Positions 10,601 through 20,959 of a DNA stretch of 29,567 nucleotides are shown piece after piece (the stretch's first letter is position 1; every line of letters begins with the position of its first letter). Position numbers and translations under genes: made by a program. The DNA comes from Chloromonas sp. AAM2 (taxonomy: Eukaryota > Chlorophyta > Chlorophyceae > Chlamydomonadales > Chlamydomonadaceae): the NCBI GenBank assembly GCA_004335635.1, contig QAXH01006546.1, forward strand, positions 1 through 29,567, given 5' to 3'. The notes under the pieces were generated by a model, which saw only the letters and a program-made list of their open reading frames with translations, was not told where the DNA came from and made no database searches.

Positions 10601-11739
10601 GTCCAGAGGATAGGCCTTGACGAGAGCTCTCGATTGAGCCCCTTTTCATGTAATTCTGAGCCGCTTCTGGGTTGTTTCCAATAGTCGCCTTTTTTAAAAA
10701 GCACATTTTGTGTGATAGGGTCAAAAACTTTATGAACTGTGGCTACCCCCTAACAATAGTATCAGTAGTAGTAACAATAGAGTAGTAGTAACAATAGTAT
10801 CAGTGTTAACTGCAGTTGTCCATATAACACTGTCCAACGATTATTGCAACCGTAATCACGGACGCCTGGTTGGAGAAGGTAAGTAGGTAAGACTAGTGGT
10901 TTGCTGCTGATTGCCCATGCATTTTATCATTCATACCTGTGTTTCCCTTTCAGCATTTGCCAGGGCGTTCTGTGCTTGCCGCAGTGTTACAGTCTCTGCC
11001 ATCGATTCGCTTGGGCTTGGCATGGGGAGAGATTCCTGCCGGCCGCACACATCCTGCACCACAAAACATGTATTAGCTGCATGGGACGTTGAAAAGAGCC
11101 GCCTACATTGTGCAACAGCACACATGCGGCTGCCATGGACACGAACATGCTGGCAGCAGCGCGTGCAATATGAGGTATTGATGAAAGCACGTGTGCGGTG
11201 CATGCTGTCAGTGCACAGCATGAAGCTTACCGGCTTGGAAGCAGAGGCTGGGGATTCGGGTGGCAAGGAGTTGTCTCTTTCCTTCATGCTGTCTCTTCTT
11301 GTCATGGATGGAAAGTCTGCCATGGAATGCCTCAAGTTGACAGACCTGTTGGCAGCATTGCCTGCCTGCATGAGCAGTGACAGCCGTGGAGCTGTTAGCA
11401 TGAGCTGCAGCCCCACCTGTCGTCAGTGACCATGCCGCAATCACTCACCCTACGTGTGGCGCTCGAGACAGGCAGCGTGTCCTTGGTTTTGGACTCGAAT
11501 GCTGCAGTAGCAGCGCTGTAGCGGCCCGAAACCCTGCGGAAAAAGCAGATATGCAATCATTTGCAAGCCTTTGCAACAGTCAGACGACGCATTGGCCCTG
11601 CTACGTACCTTCCGGAGCCAAGGAGAGGTGCCTTGAGTCCGTGTGGCTGAGATGGGACCGGGGTATCATGCAAGTCATCATCAATTGCTTGGCGCGTCTT
11701 GGCGTCTGAACGCCCCGACTGGCGGTGTTTTGCATCCAT
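4553..11739 (-). CDS. Long coiled-coil protein with basic head and hydrophobic C-terminal tail
   Basis: Fourteen exons agree in phase throughout: 11739-11609, 11533-11449, 11365-11231, 11053-10937, 10245-10129, 9795-9727, 9337-9183, 8657-8592, 8198-8066, 7674-7258, 6654-6476, 6067-5940, 5435-5296 and 4819-4553. They sum to 2139 nt (712 residues). The start is the first Met after an in-frame TAG. Residues 1-140 are Ser/Pro/Arg-rich and probably disordered. From about 140 to 545 the sequence is Ala/Glu/Gln/Leu heptad coiled coil, then a Pro/Ala linker (about 560-578) and a second coiled coil (about 583-670). A Gln-rich tract (about 645-674), an Arg cluster RGRRRGRG (677-684) and a 22-residue Val/Gly/Ala hydrophobic stretch (685-706) follow. 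That end could be a tail anchor or a lipid-binding helix. I do not recognise the family; golgin-like tether, basal-body or flagellar protein, and nuclear-envelope protein are all possible. The exon structure is much firmer than the function. Confidence 0.85.
5111..5586. repeat. Inverted repeat flanking an exon of the coiled-coil gene
   Basis: The left arm core (about 5162-5269) is the reverse complement of the right arm (about 5426-5534), with only a few differences. Weaker homology extends out to 5111 and 5586 (CTATTCGAGT in both). The spacer of about 156 bp contains most of exon 5435-5296. The right arm contains an exon-like end with GTAAGT, a short intron and the first bases of that exon. 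The left arm is an inverted copy of all three, lying in the next intron. The arms are not perfectly identical, which argues against a simple assembly fold-back. Confidence 0.85.
5492..5539 (-). other. Possible 48-nt in-frame cassette exon
   Basis: On the minus strand, a CTGCTGCTGCTGCAG acceptor ending at 5540 and a GTAAGT donor starting at 5491 bound 48 nt. It fits the phases of the exons on both sides (6067-5940 leaves one base; 5435-5296 needs one), so inclusion would add 16 residues (AVLLAWRGGVIDRTSL). Skipping also keeps the frame. The stretch resembles the start of exon 5435-5296 (Ala run, then LLA-R), so it looks like a diverged partial exon duplicate. Its use is unproven. Confidence 0.35.
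6271..6337 (-). repeat. Degenerate copy of an exon 3' end and donor
   Basis: This intronic stretch resembles 6470-6537, the end of exon 6654-6476 with its GTAAGT donor. Shared blocks on the + strand are GCTCAACTC, GTCAACCCCTCTCCT versus CTCAATTTCCCTCCTAG, and GTCAGCTGCTCCT. The donor in the copy has decayed (GTCAGA). Confidence 0.6.
7967..8040. repeat. Short tandem repeat, about 25-26 bp x3
   Basis: The phrase AGGATAAGGTTA starts at 7967, 7992 and 8018 and is followed by a GGGTTATG-type segment. It lies in the intron just downstream of exon 8198-8066. The TTAGGG within it is incidental, because the unit is not a telomere repeat. Confidence 0.8.
8251..8338. repeat. 42-bp tandem duplication in an intron
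   Basis: A unit starting AGGCATGCCTGGCAAGGGC begins at 8251 and again at 8293 with no visible mismatch across the second copy. It lies in the intron between exons 8657-8592 and 8198-8066. Confidence 0.9.
8493..8616. repeat. 31-bp tandem array carrying four copies of a 5' splice site
   Basis: ACTCAC (GTGAGT on the transcript strand) recurs exactly every 31 bp at 8493, 8524, 8555 and 8586, each inside the same unit (CACTCACAGTGTGTTCAG and variants). The copy at 8586 is the real donor of exon 8657-8592, because only it keeps the frame; reading on into the next unit meets TGA. The other three are decoy donors inside the intron. Confidence 0.9.
8980..9235 (-). repeat. Three-fold repeat of an exon 3' end
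   Basis: The functional copy is the end of exon 9337-9183, with its donor at 9182. Degenerate copies lie at about 9088-9128 and 8980-9024. The latter, on the transcript strand, keeps a GGCGAGGGAGA-like start, a CACTGGAGGCAAGCATACC-like block and its own GTGTGG donor. An AT-rich ATAATAATATATTTATTATA tract (about 9058-9080) lies between the copies. Confidence 0.75.
9670..9732 (-). repeat. Tandem duplication of an exon end with donor, about 38 bp
   Basis: On the transcript strand GAGCAG followed by GTGGGGCAGAGGTGACCAT (exon 9795-9727 and its donor) is repeated about 38 bp downstream as GAGCAG followed by GTGGGCAGAGGTGACCAT (9670-9693). Both copies have a plausible donor. The first is chosen because it joins in phase to exon 9337-9183. 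Confidence 0.75.
9816..9912. repeat. Minisatellite, 24-25 bp unit
   Basis: About four full copies of CAGTGTCCATGTGGAC followed by GCACC or AGCACC lie in the intron upstream of exon 9795-9727. Confidence 0.9.
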
Positions 11740-12585
11740 CTTGCCTTGCGTCTAGCCTTCGCAAGGCCTGCTGCCAATCCTGAGAGCCTCACTGGCCCAC
11801 AGCAGACTGGCGATTTGTATAATAACGTACGCCACGTGAGGACCATGCTCTCTGTGCCTCTATGGGTAACTGCGTTCTCAAAAAGGAATCTGGACTTATC
11901 TAACTCCTGGGGAAGTATCAGTCAAGCTACAGGACCTTCGTCGTCGCCTCTCAAGCGCCCAGCGAAGGCAGTGCCAGTGCCTCTCCTCAACCTGTGAGTG
12001 AGCTACCTCCACGTACACAGTCTCGTCATGCTAGAAGTAGTTGTTGAGCATGAGCCCAAGCGATACGTAAGGATCGCCGGCGGGCCGCGTCCACGGCAAG
12101 CGTTTTGTCCGGCAAGTGCCTTTTCGGCATCAACAGAGAGTGTAGGCGCAGTTGTTAAGTCCGGATTGCCTCGTTTGACATTGTCGCTACCATGACAAGC
12201 AGACCTGCAAAGCCTTTGGCCATAGTCAGCTACCAGCCAGATCTCAAGCGAAGGATGACAACAATGCATATGCTATTGAGCTGGCACCGTTATTGCTGTT
12301 GAGCTGTCAAAGATACCTGCTTGGTACGGTTTGCCAGTCTGCAAACAATGCCCAGTTCCAAACCTTGGGATACCAGCACCCATGCCTCCCTTCAAGGTTA
12401 CCTACTGAAATTTACGGAACTGGTGTACAAACACATAGTGCATGATTGCTACATGCAATTCACAGGGCAACAGGCACCTTCCCTGCACAGCAGCCGCCGT
12501 ACCATGCATGTTCAACATTCTGTGCCCTGCCTTCGCCTTGCCACCAGGCATTCTCACCGGCATATCTGACTGCATACCTGCTGCA
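11740..12585. other. 5' flank of the coiled-coil gene; no firm gene
   Basis: The region upstream of 11739 should contain the promoter of the minus-strand coiled-coil gene. On the + strand a Met at 12192 (context ACCATGACA) opens a 36-codon frame, and an exon-like segment ends at a GTGAGT near 11994. I could not join either to a convincing chain; one candidate intron would be only 27 nt. Open frames on the minus strand around 12003-12269 are equally weak. Confidence 0.35.
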
Positions 12586-12802
12586 GAGTAGCAAGATGAA
12601 CATCTCCAAGAACCTCACTTCAGCGCTGCACAGCATGTGGCCCAAGAAGAGTGTGGGCGAGCCAGGCACCGAGGCAACACCCTCTGCTGCGCACAGCGCC
12701 AAGCACAGTCGCTCTAAGAGCCAGCCGGAATTTGAATTGCAAAGCTGGACACCCAGCAAGACGAGTACAGACAGACGGGCAACAGGCACTGTGGCAGACT
12801 GA
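12586..12802 (+). CDS. Possible terminal exon of a small Ser/Lys-rich protein
   Basis: A good acceptor (ACCTGCTGCAG, ending at 12586) is followed by an open frame to TGA at 12800-12802. It encodes a hydrophilic segment containing MNISKNLTSALHSMWPKK, then Ser/Thr/Lys-rich low-complexity sequence. It could be the last exon of a +-strand gene whose 5' part I cannot see, or a short ORF starting at the Met near 12596. I recognise no domain. No TGTAA signal follows within about 300 bp, which weakens the call. Confidence 0.35.
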
Positions 12803-14290
12803 ACAACCGCACGAACTACTCATAAGTGGGTTGATGAGGGCTTGGACAGCATGTTTTGAGCTGACGACGATGGGCCTCGGCAAGTCTTTCAAGATGGCTG
12901 ACATTTAGACTCTGAGGGTGGCTGACGGCTGTCGTTACTGAGCGTGCCGGATTTTGGCTGCCATTGATTCTGTTCTTTCGCTCAGCATACATAAGCAAAG
13001 CAGATGCAGCTCCAAAGCCTGCCAAACAAGCTTTCTGGAGTCGTGCATCGCTATCATCTCCCGCGAGTGTTCAGCCTGTTGTACACGCGTCACTGATTAT
13101 GTGATTTAATTGTATGGTCATATGCCCTATGGTGGCCGTTTCCGTGCCACATGCATGCATGCTGACTATCACGGCCCATGCACAGCCAGCCCAAAATGCA
13201 TGCACTTTGCACATGCGGCGTCCAGGGCGGGCTTTTTGCTTTGTACTTGTTTTTGCAACCACTGACATTTGCATGTGCACCAGGAGCCTTGGTTACATCG
13301 TGCATACGGCGACTTGGAGGTCTTTCTTGCACCTAGGCAGCCGGATATGGACAGGTTTCCCGCTGGATTTTCCACAACAGCAGTACAGCAGCACGGTATT
13401 TAGAACCGAAGCACAGCAGTAATCCCCAGTCGCTGTCATTTCAGACAGTCTTGGCAATCCTGACAGCTTACTTGTTTCACCAACCAGTTGTATGGGCATC
13501 GTTAGGCACGTTTGGGATGTGTTTGGATTGCTTCGGGCTTGGTAAGGCCATTAATCCATTGTCAATGGCGGGTTGTGTGATGCCTTGATGTTATGATATG
13601 ATGGTGTGGGGAGCTGAGTTTCCACACAGTGGCACGTCATGTGGGTCACTTGGCATGTATGTATGCAGACACGTGGTCAGGTGGTTGCTTTTCAGCTATC
13701 AGATTGTCGTTGTTTGTGGCAAGTTACATCGTGGTCAGGTGAGGTGAGGTGCTGGCTTTGGATGGATGGGGATTGCTAGATCTTGAAACAACTTGGTGTG
13801 AGGAGTGCGAGGAGGGCTGCTTGCCGAGACGACCTTTGAGTGGGTATGAGAGATGTGCGAGATGTTCGGTGCTTTGCTAAAGGCTTTTGCCCAGCTTTTG
13901 ATCTGCGCCGACGTAGGGACAGTTTTGTTATTACGCAAGAATTAGAGACATTGCATCAGGGGGGGGCCACGTGCACGCCAGCAAGCCATGAGTTGCAAGA
14001 GACAATGCTGAGACGTGTGCATCCAGCATCATATCCTGCATGGTAATCATAGAGCCAAGGGCACTGTCGCAATCCCCTTTACTTGTAGGTTGGACGGGTT
14101 GGAGTCCCGCCCCTCATGTGAGAATGATTGGCCCATGATGGCAGCTGTGTTGAGTCTGAGGGCACATGTGAACCCAAAAAACTTGTACATCAGTTATGGC
14201 TGTAAACTTGGTGAGAATTCGGGTTGTGTGTGCCAGGCGGCCATACTGCAGCAGGTAGCACGGGAAGGCCACCTTCACGACTTTGCTCAG
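12803..14290. other. Intergenic region, nothing assigned
   Basis: GCATGC/ATGCAT palindromes are frequent here (for example 13150-13162). Several open frames of 60-150 codons occur on both strands, without splice structure, motif or codon pattern to support them. A TTACA (minus-strand TGTAA) near 13724-13728 could be the polyadenylation signal of the minus-strand gene that stops at 14294. Confidence 0.45.
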
Positions 14291-14293
14291 GGG

Positions 14294-16594
14294 TCACTCA
14301 ATCGACTCGGTTCGGCACACAAGCATCCCCAGCACAAATATCCACCTGAAATGCGAAGCAGAACCAGCCTCCTGCACGGTACCTGCACTGTCCTGGTGAA
14401 GAAAGCTGGCAAATGTCTCGACATGCCTGGTAAATGCCGCGACTTCATAGTTGTGAAAAGGGCCTGACGATTGCCCCTCCTGTATGCCTCTGAGACGGGG
14501 TGATTGCTTTGGAGTGTCAGACCCCACATGGACTGTCGGCCATGTCATCATTGGACCGAGAGATGGTTTACATAGAGAGATTGCACCAGGGATGCCCAAT
14601 GCACTGAGCGCATGCCAGCCAGCCATGCCTGAGCCAAGGATGGATACCGTCCTAGCCTGCCGTGAGCAACACAGGTGAAAGGTGAAGAGTGATACACCAC
14701 CTCCTGTTAAAACTCTTGCGCTCAATCATACTTAAATACCAGCATATCCAGGTCAAGCACGTTTGTTTTGGGATGCCGGCATGGCCTGCGTGTCAGGGGA
14801 CGCAACTGCTAAGCTGTCATGGCAAAGGTGATGTGATTTGTGGGCAGGCTCTCATGCTTCATACTGGCACCGCACTCACTCAGACTCAATCACCATGTCC
14901 ATTGCGCTGTCAGTGTCGGTCCCATACAGGTCGGAGTATGGTTCTTGACAAAACCTTTTAGTGTTCTGCTAACCGTGCCAGTCTGGCAGTGCACTCACTC
15001 AGACTCAATCACCATGTCCATTGCACTGTCAGTGTCCCTAATCTTAAGCAGCAGTTCAATGCTCTTATGTGCACCAGGCCTAGCCAGCGCATCATCAACC
15101 ATCTCATCATACAAATCCAACCCAGTTAGGGCTGCTTCTTTGGTCAATTGCGAGCCATGCATACGGGCTAGGTGGTTGAAGATAGCGAAAGAGGCACGGG
15201 ACCCATCCACGTTCTCTATGATCCAGTTGTTGGCTTCAGGAATACGCACGCGCTTCACACTGCGAGTAACCAAATGCATGAAAGCGGCGATTGTGACTGC
15301 CCCGGAAATGCTTTCAGGGCTTTGCTTGCAGCATGCAACCTACTAACTTGCAGAGTCCAGTCCCGGTGGTCGGGAAAGCCGCGGTGCAGGTCTGTGTTGG
15401 AAACACGCCTGCTCTGGATGCAGAACCGTGCGAGCATGTGAGCGCCTCTGCTGTCATGCTGAAACTATCTTCTATCTTGGCCCTGGGTGCAGAACTGTCG
15501 TTGTTACATAGCTTAAGGGACGACATGAGCCATAAGGTTTCACATCATGCAAATCCCGGTGGGTGCCGGGTAGCCGGGTGCATGTTCCGCTGTTTGGCAC
15601 ACAAGGAATGCAGTTTGCGTTGTGCATTGGCAAACAGTCACAAACTCGCCAAGCCCAGTCGCAATCTTGCAGTCAAACACAACTTGGTACACTCCCTGGT
15701 GTGTAAGGTTTGGTTTGGTGCTGCTGGTTCAAGGCGGCGGCATGGTGAGATAAAATGCACATGTATGCTGTGTGGCATGTGATGAACCATGAGAGACACC
15801 TGGCTTCATGGCGTGCAGAGCCCCTTGGGTGCATGGGCTTGAATGCATTGACAATAACCCACGAGCCCCTGCATGTCACCCTTAGCAGCTGACAACGGCT
15901 CTCGTTACATTGCACGTGGAAAGCGTCATGCACAACATGCCGATTACACGAAGCCCATGCATGCACGAAACATACTTCAGGACCACTTTTTTTAGGTCAT
16001 GCAAGAGACTAGTTGCGAAGTACAGGTGATGAATGGGGATGCCAGTGAGGTTTGCGGCTTGCCTGGGTGGTACTGGCGGTAACTGGGCCACACGCTCCTT
16101 CATGGAGCGCACGTGTACGTCTGGACGCCGTCTGGTTGGAGAGAAGGGGCATGTGGTGTGGCGGGAGCGCAGCATGGCGCGTGTGGTGCACCTGGCGGCA
16201 AGGATGGGTAGAAAGTGTAGTTTGAGCGAAGGCCTGACCTTGACTGCAAACAACACTGATCTACGATAACAAATGAGTGGGAACCCCGTGGCAAACGTCC
16301 ATGAGTGCAGACAACGTCCAAGAACGACCATATGACGCACGGTTTGTCTCTCTCAGGCCACCTTCAGATCTTTGGCCTGATGAATAAACTTCCTGCTCGC
16401 TCTACACTTAGCAGAGCGGCTGGCAACCCGTCCCTCGTTTTCCACACTTCTCGCTTACCCATTGTGTTCGGCCAGCGCAAAGGAGTTGAGGTATCGCGTA
16501 GCACAAGAATTGGCGCTTGGCTGGTGTAGGGAGCGCTGTTCTGACCTGACAATACCAGAAAAGGACGACTGCGACTTATGAAAGGACTAAGCAT
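14294..16594 (-). CDS. Unrecognised protein of about 322 residues, possibly organelle-targeted
   Basis: Five exons agree in phase: 16594-16459, 16243-15976, 15447-15340, 15259-14999 and 14489-14294 (969 nt). The fourth exon is the most protein-like, with IPEANNWIIENVDGS, FAIFNHLARMHG, GLDLYDEMVDDAL and KSIELLLKI. The third contains MLARFCIQSRRVSNTDLHRG, and the last FHNYEVAAFTRHVETFASFL. The chosen N-terminus (MLSPFISRSRPFLVLS) is Arg/Ser-rich without acids, as in mitochondrial or plastid presequences, but the frame stays open upstream to 16807, so the start is uncertain. The junction between exons 3 and 4 has an alternative (CAA before GTTAGT, joined at 15252) that would drop five residues and also keeps the frame. 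I cannot place the family. A short PILVLRDT phrase in exon 1 recalls UDP-GlcNAc 2-epimerase, but the rest does not. Confidence 0.6.
14872..15036 (-). repeat. Duplicated exon 3' end with donor, 119-bp offset
   Basis: About 46 bp spanning the end of exon 15259-14999 and its GTGAGT donor (14991-15036) recurs at 14872-14917 with one mismatch (CCATGTCCATTGCACTG versus CCATGTCCATTGCGCTG). The second copy lies in the downstream intron and keeps an intact GTGAGT. Confidence 0.9.
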
Positions 16595-16993
16595 GCCTTC
16601 ATGATAACTGCCGCACCGACCATACACGACGTGCCCAGCAATACGAGCTCTCAACACGTGCTGCGCAGCAGTCAAGCATCTGCAACCCGAACGTATCAGC
16701 CCCGTGCATGCAACCCGCGCATGCAAGCACATCGATGAGAGGGGATTGTCTGCATGGATCCTCAGTACACCCAGGGAAGCACAATGGTGTGATGCGTACC
16801 AAATCATTTGAAACAGGAGGCCCTACATAGTGCCCTGGTTCTAGTGCAGGGCTCAATTCTTATTATTGTATACTGGCTAAGCAACAAGCTTCTGCCCATT
16901 GATCAACCTGAGCATGCCGCATGTTGCCTATGTTGCGCATGACCCGAAGGCCTGCAGCACTGCTCCAAGTCTCCTCCGCAGGACACGGTTCAC

Positions 16994-17214
16994 CCACGAC
17001 ACAACACACCAAAACAAACCGTGCAACGAGAGAGCGATGCCATGTGACTGCCCCAAGCAAGCACTGGTGCAAGCAGGGCAGACAGCACAAGGACATATGC
17101 TTTGGGTTAGGTGTATGGGTATTGCATATGTCCCTGTGCCGTCTGCCCTGCTGGCACCACCGCTTGTTCAGCCACATGGCATCGCTCCCTCGCCATGGGT
17201 GTTGTGTGCTGTGG
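16994..17214. repeat. Imperfect inverted repeat (fold-back), arms about 91-107 bp, loop 23 bp
   Basis: The left arm 16994-17100 pairs with the right arm 17124-17214. The loop-proximal ends are perfect (GGACATATGC and GCATATGTCC). Long matching blocks include GCAGGGCAGACAGCACAAGG against GCAGGGCAGACGGCACAGGG (right arm reversed) and AGCGATGCCATGTG. The left arm carries about 16 bp of extra sequence. It lies upstream of the unrecognised minus-strand gene. No terminal target-site duplication is obvious. Confidence 0.85.
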
Positions 17215-17997
17215 GAGCGTGTGTGTGTGTGCCATATATATCCTTGGTGACCTGTTGCAGGGCTTAACCAAGGCTTGGGTGAAACTCAGCTAAACACGCA
17301 TGTCAAATAGAGTCGAGTACACTGTCGGGCTGTACTGCCGAACACTTTCTAATGTATGATGCAAATGATGGTTGCTGCCCTTGCCGTTTCTCACCGCTAG
17401 TGCCCAGTTTTCTGTACTTTGCAATTCTTGGTGCTTAGCAGACACACCATGAGGTCCCCTTACAGCCAGGCCAGTCACTGTGATTGGCAGCACAGTATGA
17501 GTACAGTTGAATTTGGTGCAACACAGGAGTGCAAAATATACGCAACAGGTTGAGGGTGTAACACATTATGAGTTTTTTTTTCAACACCTGTGACCCGCCA
17601 ATCCGTGGCCACTATCGCCACCGTCGCTCTCTGCTTGTCCTCTTCGCCAAGGAACTCACCAGCCTTGCTGACAAGGCTAGATTCCCCTTTACTAAAAAAT
17701 GTTTTTGCAATTTGCGCAATGTTCTAAAAACCACTCCCTCCGGTGACTTATCACTCATATGGTTTACATGCTTGTAGGCCAGTGTCTGGGCAAACCACTA
17801 GGAACCTGGCGGCAAATGGCGGATGCAAGGGCACAGAATTTGTTTTTAAAAAATCAAGCCGTCTGATGAAACCGCAGCGGTTGTAACGCGATGCATCCAT
17901 GCGGAAGTCAACGCTTTTGACAACAGTCAGCAATCTAGCAAACTCAACCCCACCGCACCAGACAGCTCGAATCACATCCAATCAATCATCAGCTAAT
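17215..17997. other. Intergenic region upstream of the small membrane-protein gene
   Basis: No exon is supported here. The last about 60 bases before the Met at 17998 are A/C-rich (for example AATCACATCCAATCAATCATC), as expected of a 5' UTR. An in-frame upstream Met at 17899 would add 33 Ser/Thr/Asn-rich residues and could be an alternative start. Confidence 0.45.
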
Positions 17998-20032
17998 ATG
18001 GCCTTGGAAGTTCCGGCAGCGACTTACGACTATGTTGTGTATCCGACATTGGCGTGGTGCGGCGTGATGTCTACAGGATGGCTGGTTGCTGGTGAGTGGC
18101 GTGCGCTTCAGCTGCACTGGCCACGCATGATCCTCGCTGGCGCAAAGTTGCTGCTGATGCGGACGACGTGTTGAAGCAGGGGGGCGATAGGGCCGTGCTG
18201 TTGATGCAAATGGGGCTTGGAACGGGCACGTACTGGCCTCTGCTTGAGGTATCCAGTGTAGGACAGGTCATACTCCAGACGTTTAATCAGAAGTTCAAGG
18301 CTGAACTTCCCAACTCCGAATGTTTCCCAGCAACTCGCCGTCCAACCAGCTGACAGCAGCTCCATTCATGGCTTCCGGCATTGCTCCTTCGCATTGCTCC
18401 CGGCTTCGGCTATTGCACCGACGTGGGTTGTACCACAAATACAAGTCGACGCCAAATCCAAGGACGTGGGCATGACTCAGCAAACACTGGATTGCACTGC
18501 CTGACTCAGATACATTGACGCAGACGGGCCTTCATGATGTTGCGTTTTGACGCACACAAACGCAGCACTGAGTTAGCCGGCAGCTAGGTTTAGGTTAGGG
18601 TTGGAATCCAAGGTGTAACTCAACCAACGCTTTCCGCACGCATTTCTGCCTCACGTATGCAGGAGAGTGGATGGCCAGTAATTTGATGTTGAAAGCGGCT
18701 GCTGTCGGCCCGTGGGACAGCGGCAAGAGCGCTCTGACAGCCTCCATGGGGTAGGAAACCGAACCAGCACCTACTGATTACTTGCAGTTGCCTGCATGGT
18801 AGCTCCCGCTTCTTAGTGCCCGTGGTTAGCCCTGATGATCCGATAAGGGAACTCGGGAAAACTTGAGGACAGGACTTGTTGCGACTCAACCAGTCCGGTA
18901 CATAGATTTGTTACTTCTTTGTTTAGATCACTTCAATTCTATTTCTTCTTGCGGCTCAACTAATGAGTGCTGCCACTAGCCAGGTATATAGAGGTATTGT
19001 TGAGATTTGTTTTACAAACATGCATGAAGGTTGAGCCAGATATCACCTGCCCAGCCTGTGATGGATGCTGAACCCGGTGTGCAGGGGCCTGGGGTGGCTG
19101 GCCACACTAGCTGGTGTCAAACTTGACGTCAAGAAATCACGGCGCAACCGCTGTTTGCTGGGAGCAGGTGCGTTCGGCTCTAATGACAATTGAGAGTAAG
19201 AGGGAAGTTTGGAGAGTTGTCGTGATGAATTAAGAGCAACGAAAACCAGAGAACACACATTCCAGGGGAGCATGCTGCATTTCCGAGTCTGGCCCAACTG
19301 GCCATGCTAACTGAATCATCATTCGGAGTTGTATAACTGTGCCGCACGTAGCAAGCTTGCCCTGCATGCAGGACAGCTCCCTTGCTCAGAGTCATGACAT
19401 GGCATTGTCTAGGCGTCCTTTCGGTGTTAGTCCTGAGAGTGTAGCAACATGCACCACTTTTCCTTAAAGATCTTTGATTACTGTGTTGCTGCACAGGGAT
19501 GCTCGTCTTCGCCGGCGCCATGGTTGGCAGGCATGCGGGCAACCTGCGCCTTCTACCCAAAGTGGCGTGTGGTGTGCATGCTGTCACGGGCCTGTTCCTG
19601 TGCGCCACCAAGGTAGGGCTCCTGGGTAGAGGAGAAGGATGTAGAATGTAGGACGGGAGTAACTACTGATGCAGGCACTCAAGGGCTTTGTCCTGAAACT
19701 TGCTAGGCATGCTTGTGTGATGCAATTAGGCGGGTTACTGTACCACGGAGAACAATGAACAGTGTACGAACTATGCATTGACATGCTGCCAACCAGCACG
19801 CATAGGTCCTGGCGATAGGTCCTGGCGATCACATGCCATGCCTGAGGCAGCAGTTTGTACCACATCGTCGCCATGCAAACAGTAGACCTTGCACTCTCTG
19901 TGTGTTTTAAGTCTGCTTCCGGTCTTTTGTGTTGTGTATCTGAATGTGCTTCCTGTACATGCTGCCATGCAGCCAAGGATGAGGAACAAGGTGGTGCCTG
20001 GCGTGAGCTACGCCGATGCGGCTCAGAAATGA
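17998..20032 (+). CDS. Small multi-pass membrane protein, 146 residues
   Basis: Five exons agree in phase: 17998-18091, 18663-18750, 19085-19167, 19497-19612 and 19973-20032 (441 nt, stop TGA). The start at 17998 (AATATGGCC) is preferred over 17899 because it directly precedes conserved-looking sequence. Four hydrophobic segments are visible: YVVYPTLAWCGVMSTGWLVA (about 12-31), GGLGWLATLAGV (about 61-72), CLLGAGMLVFAGAMVG (about 84-99) and VACGVHAVTGLFLCAT (about 108-123). Basic loops separate them (KKSRRNR, RHAGNLRLLPK), and the short tail is PRMRNKVVPGVSYADAAQK. This suggests a four-helix membrane protein, perhaps organellar. It resembles small TMEM-type proteins in layout only; I do not recognise the family. 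A TGTAA signal lies about 540 bp past the stop, at 20568-20572. Confidence 0.75.
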
Positions 20033-20567
20033 GCAGAGTAACTCAACTCGAACCTTGTGGTCACGAGACATGGAGGCACAAGCAAGCTGGTGGAGAATCA
20101 GATCAAGTGACGTGGACAAACGACCAAGAAAATGTCCGACAGGGTTTGGCTACCAGTCAAACATGACTTGTCCTGGTGTCACTGTTAACAAACCGCCATT
20201 TGGTATTTGGTATGCACTGCTCGGCAACAGATTTGCATTCCTTGCGGCTGTGAGGACATTTGATTTGCCGGCTGCTGCTGTACTAGAGTATTGAAATGAG
20301 GTGCCTCAGTTTTGCTGCCGCATTCGGGCTGGTAAAACCAGTGAAATCAGTGGCTTGGCATGTATAGTAGAGGCTGTCTTCCATGCCTCGCCGCTGAATA
20401 ACAGGCTTTTATCCTTTCTGTCCTTAAATGCTTTGAAGGCTCGCTTCATCCCTGCCAATGTGCTGGCAACCATCAGATGTTGGAGAGTACCAACCTATGC
20501 AAGATGTACAAACTGTGGTCTATTAAAGAGTGGGTGTCTTTGGCCAGTTCATATTTGCATCCTAAGG

Positions 20568-20572
20568 GTGTA
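20568..20572 (+). terminator. TGTAA polyadenylation signal
   Basis: TGTAA is the usual nuclear poly(A) signal of volvocine algae. This one is in the right orientation downstream of the stop at 20032, and before the convergent gene ending at 20960. The implied 3' UTR is about 540 nt. Confidence 0.5.
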
Positions 20573-20959
20573 AGAGGCGATGCCTTACGCTAACCATTCA
20601 GCACTCTCAGCAAGCATTCAGCTGCCGGTCCATGTACACACGCAGTGTTCTGCATGTTTGAATACCCAGAATCCTGCCAACTCCGTGTGTGTCAGTCAGT
20701 CAGTCAGATCTACACCCAATTGTACACAAGCACTGGTCTGCATGTTCAAATGTCAGTCAATGGTAATCTAGAGTTGCAATCCTGCACTCATTTTGATTCA
20801 CACATCCTTACTCTCCACCATACACATATCACCACTCCCAACCCTGCATGCATTCATGAAAAAATTTGAGGTCCGCTCATCCCTGTAACTGTTGATTGCC
20901 TCAGACAACCCATGCTGTCAGCAGGCCACAAGTCCGCCCAGCACCCCCGCTGGCAGGCC

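Noticed and set aside
16459..16594. UDP-GlcNAc 2-epimerase signature (PILVLRDT)
   Set aside because: Only this short phrase matches; the surrounding residues and the following exons do not resemble that enzyme.
20690..20705. CAGT tetranucleotide run (GTCAGTCAGTCAGTCAG)
   Set aside because: Simple four-unit slippage repeat with no further structure.
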